Below, piece after piece: positions 26,223-35,548 of a stretch of 64,000 nucleotides of DNA. The translations under genes were made by a program, and so were the position numbers. The notes under the pieces are model-generated. The model saw nothing but the letters and a program-made list of their open reading frames with translations. It made no database searches and was not told the DNA's origin. Source of the stretch: Polaromonas sp. GTDB taxonomy: Bacteria; Pseudomonadota; Gammaproteobacteria; Burkholderiales; Burkholderiaceae_C. How positions within the stretch are numbered: the stretch's first letter is position 1; every line of letters starts with the position of its first letter. The stretch lies in assembly GCF_029945895.1 (NCBI RefSeq), contig NZ_JAQSDL010000104.1, positions 57,761 to 121,760 of the forward strand, in the 5' to 3' direction.

Positions 26223-27028
26223 TCAAGCCAAATAGCCCGGCCTTGCTGGAAGTGCGCGGCCTGTGCGCCAGCGTCAACGGCATAGACATCCTCAAGGGCC
26301 TGGACTTCACGGTCAGGCGCGGCGAGATCCACGCCATCATGGGTCCCAACGGCTCGGGCAAGAGCACCTTTGCCAAGGTATTGGCCGGCCACACGGCCTA
26401 TACGGTCACCGCCGGGAGCGTGCTGTTTGAGGGTCAGGACCTGCTGGCGCTGGCGCCAGACGCACGCGCCCTTGCGGGCGTGTTCCTGGGCTTTCAGTAC
26501 CCGATTGAAATCCCCGGCGTGGCCAACAGCCAGTTTTTGCGCCTGAGCTACAACACGCTGCAGGCGCAACGCGGCCAGGAAGAGCTGGACCCGCTGGAGT
26601 TTGACGACTTTGTGCGCGAGAAAATGAAGTTGCTGGAGATGAACCCCGACTTTCTGGACCGCAGCGTCAACGAAGGCTTTTCGGGCGGTGAGAAAAAGCG
26701 CAACGAAATTTTGCAAATGGCGCTGCTGGAGCCGCGCCTGGCGATTCTCGACGAGACCGATTCCGGCCTGGACATCGACGCGCTGCGCATCGTGTCGCAG
26801 GGCGTGAACCAGCTGATCAACCCCGATAACGCCGTCATTCTGGTCACGCACTACCAGCGGCTGCTGAACTACATCGTGCCCGACTTTGTGCATGTCATGG
26901 AGGCCGGCCGCATCATCAAGACAGGCGGCAAGGAACTCGCGCTGGAGCTTGAAAAACGCGGCTACGACTGGGTCAGCGCCGAGCACGACGCGGCGGGCGC
27001 GGCGAGGGCCAACGAGGTCAGCGCATGA
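26219..27028 (+). CDS. sufC: Fe-S assembly ATPase SufC
   Basis: ABC-type ATPase of 269 residues without membrane domain, powering SufBCD. Walker [10 protein letters not shown] (42-50), signature SGGEKKR (155-161), Walker [13 protein letters not shown] (174-185). The ATG at 26219 overlaps the sufB stop and its own stop overlaps sufD, so the three are translationally coupled. A longer frame upstream is only read-through of sufB in another frame. Confidence 0.97.
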   Translation: MIKPNSPALLEVRGLCASVNGIDILKGLDFTVRRGEIHAIMGPNGSGKSTFAKVLAGHTAYTVTAGSVLFEGQDLLALAPDARALAGVFLGFQYPIEIPGVANSQFLRLSYNTLQAQRGQEELDPLEFDDFVREKMKLLEMNPDFLDRSVNEGFSGGEKKRNEILQMALLEPRLAILDETDSGLDIDALRIVSQGVNQLINPDNAVILVTHYQRLLNYIVPDFVHVMEAGRIIKTGGKELALELEKRGYDWVSAEHDAAGAARANEVSA

Positions 27029-28350
27029 GCACCGATACCGATCTTCGTCCGCCCCCGGTGGACCACCTGGGCGCACTGCTGGCCGGCCAGCCGCTGCTGG
27101 CGCCCAGCCCGAGGGGACACGTCAACGCGCTGCGCGAACAGGCGCAGACGGCGCTGGGCGCGCTCGCCATGCCGACGCTGCGCGACGAGGCGTGGCGCTT
27201 CACCGACCTGGCGCCGCTGCACCGGCTGACCTTCCAGCCGGTGCTCGCCGCTGCCCGGCTGCAGCCCGCCGACATCGCACCGTTTGGCCTTGACGACGTT
27301 GCGACCCGGCTGGTATTTGTCGACGGCCTTTACGCACCGCAGCTGTCCAGCCCGGCCCCAGAGGGCGGCGTGCTGGTGACTGACTTGCCAACCGCCATGC
27401 TCACCCATGCGGCGGCCTTGGAGGCGCAACTGGGCGCCCGGCAGATGCTGGGCGACAACGTGTTCGCAGCGCTCAACACGGCATTTTTGCAGGATGCGGC
27501 GGTCGTGATGGTGCCGCGTGATGTGACGCTGGCCGCGCCCGTACACCTGTTGTTCGTGGCGACGCAGGCGGGCGCGCTCAGCCATCCTCGCTGCCTGGTG
27601 CTGGCCGAAGCGGGCAGCAGCGTGACGCTGATTGAAGACTATGTGGCGCTGCAGGATGCGGCCTACCTGGCCTATCTGGTCAATCCGGTGACGGAAATTG
27701 TGCTGGCCGAACACGCGCAGCTCACGCATGTCCGCGTGCAGCGCGATGGCCCGCAGGCGTTTCACATCGCCAACTGCGCGGTATCGGTCGGGCGCTCGGC
27801 CAATTACCAGTCGGTTAGCGTGGCGATGGGCGCGCTGCTGTCGCGCTACCAGCTGAGCGTGGTGCTGGGCGAGGGCGCCGAGTGCGCGGTCGACGGACTC
27901 GCGCTGCTGGCTGGCAGCCAGCTGGCCGATACCCACAGCTGCATCGACCACGCCCAGCCGCACGGCACCAGCCGCCAGCTGCACAAATGCATTGCCGACG
28001 GCAGCGCGCACGCGGTCTTCAACGGCAGGGTGATCGTGCGCCCCGGCGCCCGGCGCACCGACTCCGCGCAGTCCAGCCGCAACCTGCTGCTGAGCAGTCG
28101 GGCGCAGGTGGATGCCCAGCCGCAGCTGGAAATTTTTGCCGATGACGTGAAATGCACGCACGGCGCCACCATTGGCCAGCTCGATGCCGAAGAAGTGTTC
28201 TACCTGCAGAGCCGCGGCCTGTCTGAGAGCGCCGCGCGTCAGTTGCTGACCTACGCGTTCGGCGCCGAGATCATCGAGCGCATTCCCGTGCCCTCACTCA
28301 AACACCGGCTGCAGCAGCGCATGCTGGATCAAACCGGCAACCTGCCATGA
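27025..28350 (+). CDS. sufD: Fe-S cluster assembly protein SufD
   Basis: Paralogue of SufB, 441 residues, the third component of SufBC2D. The C-terminal block [19 protein letters not shown] followed by [16 protein letters not shown] is diagnostic. The N-terminal part is more diverged, which is usual for SufD. ATGA overlaps with both neighbours. Confidence 0.95.
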   Translation: MSTDTDLRPPPVDHLGALLAGQPLLAPSPRGHVNALREQAQTALGALAMPTLRDEAWRFTDLAPLHRLTFQPVLAAARLQPADIAPFGLDDVATRLVFVDGLYAPQLSSPAPEGGVLVTDLPTAMLTHAAALEAQLGARQMLGDNVFAALNTAFLQDAAVVMVPRDVTLAAPVHLLFVATQAGALSHPRCLVLAEAGSSVTLIEDYVALQDAAYLAYLVNPVTEIVLAEHAQLTHVRVQRDGPQAFHIANCAVSVGRSANYQSVSVAMGALLSRYQLSVVLGEGAECAVDGLALLAGSQLADTHSCIDHAQPHGTSRQLHKCIADGSAHAVFNGRVIVRPGARRTDSAQSSRNLLLSSRAQVDAQPQLEIFADDVKCTHGATIGQLDAEEVFYLQSRGLSESAARQLLTYAFGAEIIERIPVPSLKHRLQQRMLDQTGNLP

Positions 28351-29609
28351 ACGAGTGCCTGAACGCGGTGATCCCCGCTGCAGTCGCACCCGCCTTCGAT
28401 GTCGAGCGCGTGCGCGCCGATTTTCCCATCCTGCAGATAGCGGTTGAAGGCAAGCCGCTGGTCTACCTGGACAACGCCGCATCAAGCCAGATGCCGCAGC
28501 CCGTCATCGACCGGCTGGTGCGCTACCAGAACACGGAGCACGCCAACATCCACCGCGCGGTGCACACGCTGTCTGAACGGGCCACCGCCGCCTACGAGGA
28601 CGCGCGCGGCAAGCTGCAGCGCTTCATCAACGCGCCCGACGCGCGCGAAGTGATCTTCACCAGCGGCACTACCGAGGCCATCAACCTGGTGATGCACGGT
28701 TACGGCCGCAAGTTCATCAAAGCCGGTGACGAGATCATCCTGACCACGCTGGAGCACCACTCCAACATCGTGCCGTGGCAGATGCTGGCCGAGGAAACCG
28801 GCGCCATCATTCGCGTGCTGCCGATCAACGACGCCGGCGAGCTGTGCCTGGACCAGTTCGAGCCGCTGTTCAACGCGCGCACCAGGCTGGTCGGCGTGAG
28901 TCATGTTTCCAACGCACTGGGCAGCATCAACCCGGTCAAGCAGATGATCGTGCTGGCGCACGAGCGCGGCGTGCCGGTGCTGGTCGACGGCGCGCAGGCA
29001 GCGCCGCACATGGCGATCGATGTGCAGGACCTGGACTGCGACTTCTACGCTTTTTCGGGCCACAAGCTGTGCGGGCCGACCGGCATTGGCGTGCTCTACG
29101 GCAGGGCGGCGCTGCTCGAGAAAATGCAGCCCTTCAAAGGCGGCGGCGACATGATTCTGTCGGTGTCGTTCGAGAAAACCGTCTACAACACGATTCCCTA
29201 CAAGTTCGAGGCCGGCACGCCGCCGATTGCCGCCGCCATCGGACTGGGCGCGGCGGTCGATTACCTGTCGGCTATCGGCATGGACGCCATCGCCCGGCAT
29301 GAGCGTGCGCTACTGCAGTACGCCACCGGCCAGCTCAACGATTTGCCCGGCCTGCGCCTCATCGGTACCGCACAGGACAAGGCGGCTGTGCTGTCCTTCA
29401 CGCTGGACGGCATCCACCCGCACGACGTGGGCACGCTGCTGAACCAGGATGGCATCGCGGTGCGCACCGGCCACCACTGCGCGCAGCCGGTGATGACGCG
29501 CTTCAAGGTGCCCGCCACCACGCGCGCCTCGTTTGCGTTCTACAACAGCATGGCGGAAGTCGATGCCCTGGTGGCCGGCATCCGCAGCGTTCGACAAGTG
29601 TTTGCGTGA
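28347..29609 (+). CDS. sufS: Cysteine desulfurase SufS
   Basis: PLP enzyme that takes sulfur from cysteine as a persulfide. 420 residues. PLP lysine K240 in FSGHKLCGPTGIG, HHSNIVPWQ substrate region, and active-site cysteine C378 in TGHHCAQPVM. Type II (SufS/CsdA) by the short active-site loop. No SufE is present; the next gene encodes a SufU-type acceptor, which probably plays the sulfur-relay role. Confidence 0.96.
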   Translation: MNECLNAVIPAAVAPAFDVERVRADFPILQIAVEGKPLVYLDNAASSQMPQPVIDRLVRYQNTEHANIHRAVHTLSERATAAYEDARGKLQRFINAPDAREVIFTSGTTEAINLVMHGYGRKFIKAGDEIILTTLEHHSNIVPWQMLAEETGAIIRVLPINDAGELCLDQFEPLFNARTRLVGVSHVSNALGSINPVKQMIVLAHERGVPVLVDGAQAAPHMAIDVQDLDCDFYAFSGHKLCGPTGIGVLYGRAALLEKMQPFKGGGDMILSVSFEKTVYNTIPYKFEAGTPPIAAAIGLGAAVDYLSAIGMDAIARHERALLQYATGQLNDLPGLRLIGTAQDKAAVLSFTLDGIHPHDVGTLLNQDGIAVRTGHHCAQPVMTRFKVPATTRASFAFYNSMAEVDALVAGIRSVRQVFA

Positions 29610-30058
29610 TGGCCGACTACAAGGCGCTCTACCAGGAAGTCATCCTGGACCACAACAAAAAGCCGCGCAACTACGGCACTTTGGCCCACCCGAGCCACCA
29701 GGCGGAGGGCCATAACCCGCTGTGCGGCGACCACCTCAGCGTGGCGCTGCACCTGGAAGGCGACACCGTGGACCAGATCGCGTTCCACGGCGAGTCCTGT
29801 GCCATCTGCAAGGCATCGGCCTCGATGATGACGGCTGCCGTGAAGGGCAAGACGCGCGAGCAGGCCCAGGCGCTGACCCAGGAGTTCCTGGCCATGGCGA
29901 CCGGCAAGCTCGACCTGAACGAGCCCAACCAGATGGGGCGGCTGGCGGTGTTTGCCGGCATGCGCGACCTGCCCACGCGCGTCAAGTGCGCGATCTTGCC
30001 ATGGCACACATTGCAGGCCGCCTTCAATTCGCAGGGCACGGCCAGCACCGAAGCGTGA
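29609..30058 (+). CDS. sufU: SufU-type sulfur acceptor/scaffold (NifU N-terminal family)
   Basis: 149 residues. C39 and D41 (PLCGD), C64 (ESCAICKAS) and C127 (RVKCAIL) match the zinc/sulfur-transfer residues of SufU (C41, D43, C66, C128 in Bacillus subtilis). The long insertion between C64 and C127 is the SufU feature missing in IscU. Start at ATG 29609 overlapping the sufS stop; a GTG three bases earlier is possible. This SufS-SufU pairing is more familiar from Firmicutes and Actinobacteria. Confidence 0.93.
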   Translation: MADYKALYQEVILDHNKKPRNYGTLAHPSHQAEGHNPLCGDHLSVALHLEGDTVDQIAFHGESCAICKASASMMTAAVKGKTREQAQALTQEFLAMATGKLDLNEPNQMGRLAVFAGMRDLPTRVKCAILPWHTLQAAFNSQGTASTEA

Positions 30059-30094
30059 TGTTGTTGATGACTGCCGACCCCCAGAAAGGACCCC

Positions 30095-30343
30095 ATGCTG
30101 ACTGCCCATGAATTGAAAAACTACATCGTCAAGGGCCTGGCCTGCGACCACGCCGAGGTGCGAGGCGATGACGGCCAGCACTTCGAGGCGGTGATCGTGA
30201 GCCCGCTGTTTGCGGGAAAAACCCGGGTGCAGCAGCACCAGCAGGTCTACCAGGCGCTGGGCGATCGCATGCGCTCGGAAATTCACGCGCTATCGCTGCA
30301 AACCTTCACGCCCGAGGCCTGGGCGAAATCGATCCTTCAATAA
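30095..30343 (+). CDS. BolA family protein (IbaG/BolA-like)
   Basis: 82 residues with the single BolA domain, including the conserved HFEAVIVSPLFAGKTRVQQHQ (QQHQQVYQAL) helix. BolA proteins pair with monothiol glutaredoxins in Fe-S transfer, and such a glutaredoxin is encoded immediately downstream, which supports that partnership here. Confidence 0.92.
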   Translation: MLTAHELKNYIVKGLACDHAEVRGDDGQHFEAVIVSPLFAGKTRVQQHQQVYQALGDRMRSEIHALSLQTFTPEAWAKSILQ

Positions 30344-30357
30344 CTTTGGAACCCCTC

Positions 30358-30678
30358 ATGAACGTCCAGGAAAAAATTCACGCGCAGGTCAACGCCAACC
30401 CCGTGGTGCTCTACATGAAGGGAACGCCGCAGTTCCCGCAGTGTGGCTTTTCAGGCGCCGCGGTGCAGATGCTCCAGGCCTGCGGGCTGCGGAATTTTGC
30501 AGCCGTCGACGTGCTGGCTGACCCGGAGATACGGGCTGGCATCAAGGCCTATGCCAATTGGCCGACCATTCCGCAGCTCTACGTCAATGGCGAGCTGGTG
30601 GGGGGCGCCGACATCGTGCGCGAGCTGTACGAGCAGGGCGAGCTGCAGGCCTTGGTCAACCCGGCAGGGTCGTCATGA
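30358..30678 (+). CDS. grxD: Monothiol glutaredoxin Grx4 type
   Basis: 106 residues. Active site C29-G-F-S preceded by KGTPQFPQ, and the glutathione-binding WPTIPQLYVNGELVGG segment, are diagnostic of CGFS glutaredoxins that bind a bridging [2Fe-2S] cluster, alone or with BolA. ATG 30358 (MNVQEKI) is chosen because it matches the family N-terminus. Confidence 0.95.
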   Translation: MNVQEKIHAQVNANPVVLYMKGTPQFPQCGFSGAAVQMLQACGLRNFAAVDVLADPEIRAGIKAYANWPTIPQLYVNGELVGGADIVRELYEQGELQALVNPAGSS

Positions 30679-30734
30679 CTTTGCCATCGCGCCCGCGCGG
30701 CCTCCGCCAGGCGCTTTTTTTTCAGGAGGCTTGA

Positions 30735-31295
30735 ATGCCGAAAATTGCCGAAATAGACGACACCCCCAACCCGAATGCGGTCAAGTTCACGCTCCACGAG
30801 CCGCTGACCTGGGGGGTTTCGCATTCCTACGAGAACGCAGAGCAGGCCAGCGGCGACGCGCTGGCCTCGGCGCTGTTCGCCATTGCCCATGTCAGCAACG
30901 TGTTCTACGTGGACCGCTGGCTCACCGTGACGCAGGACGGCGGCGCCGACTGGCCCGAGCTGGTGCGGCTGATTGCCGTGCCGCTGCGCGCGGCACCGGC
31001 CGCTGCCGCGCAGTCGGCCGCCGCCGTGTTTGCCGCGCGCGCGTCCATCGACGACATGAGCGAGGAAGACCAGGCGCGGCTGGACGTGATCAGCGACCTG
31101 CTGGACGAGCGCATCCGGCCGTCGTTGCAGGCCGACGGCGGCGACCTGCATGTGGTCGGGCTGGCTGGCAGCTACCTCAGCATCCACTACCAGGGCGCCT
31201 GCGGCAGCTGCCCGAGCTCCATCTCCGGCACGCTGGCCGCCATCCAGAACCTGGTGCGCACGATAGAGCCGGACCTCGCCGTGGTGGCAGTCTAG
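30735..31295 (+). CDS. Nfu-type Fe-S carrier 1 (Nfu_N plus NifU C-terminal domain)
   Basis: 186 residues. The N-terminal Nfu_N domain begins TPNPNAVKFTL (10-20); the C-terminal NifU domain has DGGDLHVVGL and the cluster-binding C156-G-S-C159. Nfu proteins deliver [4Fe-4S] clusters and are particularly linked to lipoyl synthase, whose gene closes this operon. CAGGAGG precedes the ATG. The start DDTPNPNA is also seen in mitochondrial Nfu1. Confidence 0.93.
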   Translation: MPKIAEIDDTPNPNAVKFTLHEPLTWGVSHSYENAEQASGDALASALFAIAHVSNVFYVDRWLTVTQDGGADWPELVRLIAVPLRAAPAAAAQSAAAVFAARASIDDMSEEDQARLDVISDLLDERIRPSLQADGGDLHVVGLAGSYLSIHYQGACGSCPSSISGTLAAIQNLVRTIEPDLAVVAV

Positions 31296-31382
31296 CCTGC
31301 TGCCGCGACGGACCAGCAGCCCATGACACAACAGGCCATGACTTTTCTTCACCCCTGAACTCACAAGGCAGGAAACACCGCC

Positions 31383-32630
31383 ATGCAACCCAGTGACCCC
31401 GCGCAGCAGCCCGCGCCAGGCGCATTCCCCCCGCCGGCCGCCGGCCCTGGCAAGCTGCCGGGTATCCGTCACCTCATCGCGATCGGCAGCGGCAAGGGCG
31501 GCGTCGGCAAATCCACGGTGAGCGTCAATCTGGCGCTTGCGCTGGCGCAGCGCGGGGCGCGCGTCGGGCTGGTGGACGCCGACATCCTGGGCCCCAGCAT
31601 CCCCGGCATGCTGGGCATCCCGACCGGAGAGCCGCCCGAGATGACGGCGGACAACCGGATGATCCCGGCACAGCGCCACGGCCTGAAGGTTGTGTCCATG
31701 GGCATGCTGACCGGCGACGACCAGCCGGCCGTCCTGCGCGGGCCGATGGTGGGAAAGTACCTCAAGATGTTCGTCGCTGGCGTGCAGTGGGGCGAGCTGG
31801 ACTACCTGATCCTGGACCTGCCGCCCGGCACCGGTGACACCCAGCTGACTCTGGCGCAGAGCATGCCACTGTCGGGCGTGGTGATCGTGACGACGCCCCA
31901 GGCCGTGAGCCTGAAGATCGCCCGCCGGGGCTTGCGCATGTTCGAGAAGGTGCAGGTTCCGATTCTCGGCATCGTCGAGAACATGCGCACCTTCACCTGC
32001 CCGCACTGCGGCGAAACCACGGACATCTTCCGGCACGGCGGCGGCGAGCAGATGAGCCAGGAGCTCGGTGTGCCATTCCTCGGTGCCTTGCCCCTGGATG
32101 CCGAGGTCGTGACCTGCGGTGACGACGGCTGCCCGATCGTCGTTGCCCAGCCGAAGTCGGCCAGCGCCGGCGTCTATGGGGCCATCGCCGGCGCGCTGGT
32201 GGCGCAGCTCGACACGGCGGACACGGGGCTCAGGCCCTTTGTCTGGAACTGGGACAGCAACGAGGGTGCGCCGGCCTGGATGGAGGGCGCTGTGCAGCCG
32301 TCGGGCGCGCGCAACATCCCGGTGGGCTTGCTGCGCCGCGATCCGCGCACCTTGTCGCTGCTGTGGCAAGACGGCCATCGCGACGACCTGGATGTTCGCG
32401 ACCTGCGCCTGGCCTGTCGCTGCGCGCTTTGCGTCGAGGAGATGAGCGGGCGCCCGCTGCTCGACCCCCGCACGGTGCGCGCGGATGTGAGCCCGCGCCG
32501 GATCGCCAGCGTCGGCAACTACGCCATCCAGTTCGACTGGAGCGACGGCCACAACAGCGGGATCTATGCCTTCAGCGACCTGCGGGACCTCGGCGAGCGC
32601 GCTGCGCTGCAGGGCGCCGAAGATGTCTGA
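31383..32630 (+). CDS. Mrp/ApbC Fe-S carrier ATPase with C-terminal DUF971 domain
   Basis: 415 residues. Deviant Walker A GSGKGGVGKST (35-45), C206-P-H-C209 cluster ligands, and an ATPase core ending near 290. From about 305 to 405 there is a second domain (NIPVGLLRRDPRTLSLLW ... CRCALCVEE ... NYAIQFDWSDGH) which I recognise as DUF971. The usual N-terminal MIP18/DUF59 domain of Mrp is absent; a Pro/Ala-rich stretch replaces it. The ATPase-DUF971 order is that of plant HCF101, a [4Fe-4S] carrier. The stop overlaps the next gene by eight bases. Confidence 0.9.
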   Translation: MQPSDPAQQPAPGAFPPPAAGPGKLPGIRHLIAIGSGKGGVGKSTVSVNLALALAQRGARVGLVDADILGPSIPGMLGIPTGEPPEMTADNRMIPAQRHGLKVVSMGMLTGDDQPAVLRGPMVGKYLKMFVAGVQWGELDYLILDLPPGTGDTQLTLAQSMPLSGVVIVTTPQAVSLKIARRGLRMFEKVQVPILGIVENMRTFTCPHCGETTDIFRHGGGEQMSQELGVPFLGALPLDAEVVTCGDDGCPIVVAQPKSASAGVYGAIAGALVAQLDTADTGLRPFVWNWDSNEGAPAWMEGAVQPSGARNIPVGLLRRDPRTLSLLWQDGHRDDLDVRDLRLACRCALCVEEMSGRPLLDPRTVRADVSPRRIASVGNYAIQFDWSDGHNSGIYAFSDLRDLGERAALQGAEDV

Positions 32631-33285
32631 AGCCACGGTGCCGGCATTGGCGCGGGCGGAGCAGCCGGTCAGCATCCGCGCCGAGGCTTCGCTCGCTGAT
32701 CCCGACAGCTGCAAGTTCACGCTGAGCCGCAGCCTGCATCCGGGCGGGCCCTGGTTTTTTGCCAGCCCGGAAGCGGCTGCCGGCTCGCCGCTGGGCGAGC
32801 GGCTGTTTGCGCTGGGTGGCGTGGCCAGCGTGCTGATCGCCAGCAACGTGGTGACCATAGGCAAGGCGCCGGGCGCCGCCTGGACGGGACTCAAGGCGGC
32901 CATCGGCGCGGCCCTGCGTGCGCAGCTGCTCAGCGGCCTGCCGGCGGTCCTGGAGATGGTCGCCTCCGGCGATCCGCCAGCCAGGTCAGACGCTGAGCTG
33001 GGCGTTGCGGTTCAGGAACTGCTGGACCGGGAGGTCAACCGCTCCATCGCCAGCCACGGGGGCAAGATTTCGCTGCTGGAGGTGCGGGACGCCAGGCTTT
33101 TCATCACCATGAGCGGCGGCTGCCAGGGCTGCGCCTCGTCGCAGGTCACGCTGCGCCAGGGGTTTGAAGTCATGGTGAAAAGGGTGGCGCCTGAAATCAC
33201 GGCCATCGTCGATGCAACCGACCACGCGGCGGGCCGTCAGCCGTTCTACCCTCGGGTCACGCCAGGCGCGCCTTCGGCCCCCTGA
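32623..33285 (+). CDS. Nfu-type Fe-S carrier 2 (diverged paralogue)
   Basis: 220 residues with the same two-domain layout as the Nfu at 30735: an Nfu_N-like part (DPDSCKFTLSRSLHPGGPW, about 28-46) and a NifU domain with C167-Q-G-C170. The cluster motif is GGCQGCASS, closer to the NfuA type, whereas Nfu 1 has GACGSCPSS. The N-terminal domain is diverged. It overlaps the Mrp gene by eight bases and is followed by lipA. Confidence 0.88.
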   Translation: MSEATVPALARAEQPVSIRAEASLADPDSCKFTLSRSLHPGGPWFFASPEAAAGSPLGERLFALGGVASVLIASNVVTIGKAPGAAWTGLKAAIGAALRAQLLSGLPAVLEMVASGDPPARSDAELGVAVQELLDREVNRSIASHGGKISLLEVRDARLFITMSGGCQGCASSQVTLRQGFEVMVKRVAPEITAIVDATDHAAGRQPFYPRVTPGAPSAP

Positions 33286-33366
33286 TGGCCGTCAGCAGAC
33301 GAACCCTTATTTCAAGCGCCACGGCAACGCCCCGCGCGTGGCACCGCCAACCAGGATCCCTGCACC

Positions 33367-34362
33367 ATGACCCTTGAGACCATCCGCTTCAGAAACATCG
33401 TGTCGGTGCTGCCGCAGGCCCCCGCCATGTCCGATCGGCCGGACCAGCAACGCGGCAGCCTCAAGACCAAGCGCGAACTGGGAGACCCCGGTGACCGCCT
33501 GCCCAAGCCCGACTGGATCCGCGTCAAGGCGGTGATTCCCACGGGCCGCTTTCGCGAGACCAAGGACATCGTGCGCGACCATCAGCTGGTCACCGTGTGC
33601 GAAGAGGCGTCTTGCCCCAACATTGGCGAGTGCTGGAGCAAGGGCACGGCGACCTTCATGATCATGGGCGACAAATGCACGCGCCGCTGCCGCTTTTGCA
33701 ATGTCAGCACGGGCCGGCCCGACCCGCTGGACCGGGACGAGCCGGAGCGCCTGGCCCAGACCATTGCGCTCATGAGGCTCAACTACGTCGTCATCACCTC
33801 GGTGGACCGTGACGACTTGCGCGACGGCGGCGCCAGCCATTTTGTGCAGTGCATCCAGCGCATACGCGCGCTGGCGCCGACGACCATCATCGAGATCCTG
33901 ACGCCCGACTTTGGCGGCCGGCTGGACCTGGCGCTGGACATTCTGGGCACTGCGCCACCGGACGTGCTGAACCACAACATCGAGACCGTGCCGCGCCTGT
34001 ACAAGGAAGCCCGGCCCGGCGCGGATTTCCAGAACACGCTGAACCTGCTGCAGCGCTTCAAGGACCGGCACCCGGCCATCCCGACCAAGTCCGGCCTGAT
34101 GGTCGGGCTGGGCGAGACCGACGATGAAATTCTGGAGGTGCTGCGCGCGCTGCGAGCCCACCGCGTGGACATGCTCACCATCGGCCAGTACCTGCAGCCG
34201 TCCGGCGGCCACATGCCGGTGCGCCGCTATGTGCATCCGGACAGCTTCAAGCGCTATGCGGACGCCGCCTACGCGATGGGCTTTGTGCATGCCGCTTCGG
34301 GTCCGCTGGTGCGCAGCTCCTACCATGCCGACCAGCAGGCGCAGGCGGCCGGCGTGTTTTGA
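33367..34362 (+). CDS. lipA: Lipoyl synthase LipA
   Basis: Radical SAM enzyme that inserts two sulfurs into octanoyl chains by sacrificing its auxiliary [4Fe-4S] cluster. 331 residues. Auxiliary cluster C78, C83, C89 ([12 protein letters not shown]); radical SAM cluster C104, C108, C111 (CTRRCRFC); the terminal RSSY serine is present. Because each turnover consumes a cluster, its place at the end of an Fe-S assembly operon next to two Nfu genes makes biochemical sense. LipB is not adjacent. Confidence 0.96.
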   Translation: MTLETIRFRNIVSVLPQAPAMSDRPDQQRGSLKTKRELGDPGDRLPKPDWIRVKAVIPTGRFRETKDIVRDHQLVTVCEEASCPNIGECWSKGTATFMIMGDKCTRRCRFCNVSTGRPDPLDRDEPERLAQTIALMRLNYVVITSVDRDDLRDGGASHFVQCIQRIRALAPTTIIEILTPDFGGRLDLALDILGTAPPDVLNHNIETVPRLYKEARPGADFQNTLNLLQRFKDRHPAIPTKSGLMVGLGETDDEILEVLRALRAHRVDMLTIGQYLQPSGGHMPVRRYVHPDSFKRYADAAYAMGFVHAASGPLVRSSYHADQQAQAAGVF

Positions 34363-34623
34363 GCCCCGTCCCGCAACGCCCGTTGCTGCGCCAGGGGCGC
34401 CACAACCCGCAGGCTATCGGCTGGGGCACTGTCTTGGGGCGCACCGGTTGTTGCGCGGCGTGAGAGACAACGCCGCTATTGGGCCAGTTCGTTCGGCGCC
34501 GTCCCGCCCGGCCAGGGCCGATCGCCGGGCCGCGTCGGGCAGCGCATCGCCACGAAGGCGCAGGGCGGCGAAGTCCGCATCATGGACGGGCGCTCAGCCC
34601 CCACGGGCCGGACCGGGCCCGTC

Positions 34624-35520
34624 TCAGCTGCCTGGCTTGCGGTTGACCAGCACGATGCCCGCCGCCACCAGCGCCAGCGCCGCCAGCAGGCTGGGCGTGA
34701 CGGTTTCCTGCAGCCACAGCGCCCCAAACAGCAAGGCAAACAGCGGTGTGAGAAACACAAACACCGAAATTTTGGTGGCCGGGTAACGCCCCAGCATCCA
34801 CATCCAGGCCAGGTAGCTGGCGAAAGCACCGATCACCGTCTGCAACAGCAGCGATGTGATGGCAAAAGGGCTGAAGGTCCAGACCCAGGGCTCTCCGAGC
34901 GCCAGCGACAGCACGGGCAAGGCCAGGGTGCTGACCGCCACCTGGTAGAAAAGCAGCTTTTCGGCGGACACCCGGCTCAGCGACGACGCGCGAATGACCA
35001 CCGTGGTCAGCCCCCAGAACATGCCGGCGGCCAGCGCCAGCAGGTCGCCCGGCCAGGTGGACGGGGCTCCGGCGCTGAAACCTTCGCGCAGCGCAAAAAC
35101 CACGGCTGCAAAAGCGCAGGCCAGGCCTGCCCACTGCATGGTGCGCAGCTTCTCGGAGGCCACCCACAGCGGCAGCAAAATGGCCACCCAGAAGGGCGAG
35201 GTGTAGAGAAACACCGTCAGGCGCGAGGCGCTGGTGTACTGCAGGCCCACATACAGGCAGGCGAACTCGACGGCGAACAGGGCGCCGGCCAGCAGCCCGG
35301 CGACCAATGTGCCGTCGCCGGAAAACAGCCGGACGCCGCGCCAGGCACACCACAGCCACAGCAGCAAGGTGGCGCCGGCAAAACGGATGGACGCCTGAAA
35401 CACCGGGGGCAACTCGACCAGCGTGGCCTTGACCAGCACCTGCTGGAAGCCCCAGAACAGGCAGCAGGCCAGCAGCAGGGAAATGGCGAGGGTGTCGAGA
35501 TGGGTTTTGCGGGCGATCAT
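34624..35520 (-). CDS. EamA family (DMT superfamily) transporter
   Basis: 298 residues with ten hydrophobic segments in two EamA halves (LFWGFQQVLVKATL near the start; MFWGLTTVVIRASSLSR in the second half). Probably a metabolite exporter; substrate unknown. The ATG at 35520 gives the family length. It follows the flavin reductase gene by 28 bases on the same strand. A decayed relative of its C-terminal part lies at 23786-24035. Confidence 0.9.
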   Translation of the reverse strand: MIARKTHLDTLAISLLLACCLFWGFQQVLVKATLVELPPVFQASIRFAGATLLLWLWCAWRGVRLFSGDGTLVAGLLAGALFAVEFACLYVGLQYTSASRLTVFLYTSPFWVAILLPLWVASEKLRTMQWAGLACAFAAVVFALREGFSAGAPSTWPGDLLALAAGMFWGLTTVVIRASSLSRVSAEKLLFYQVAVSTLALPVLSLALGEPWVWTFSPFAITSLLLQTVIGAFASYLAWMWMLGRYPATKISVFVFLTPLFALLFGALWLQETVTPSLLAALALVAAGIVLVNRKPGS

Positions 35521-35548
35521 GCGTGGCCGAAAGTTGCAGCAGGAGCTG

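Noticed and set aside
30679..30734. Terminator between the glutaredoxin and the first nfu gene
   Set aside because: A T run (eight bases) is present after GC-rich sequence, but the stem is short and interrupted, and the T run is followed at once by the next ribosome site; at most a weak attenuator.
34363..34623. Leftward peptide DFAALRLRGDALPDAARRSA in the gap after lipA
   Set aside because: Looks protein-like but has a stop codon just upstream and no start or family match; could be a remnant, not callable.
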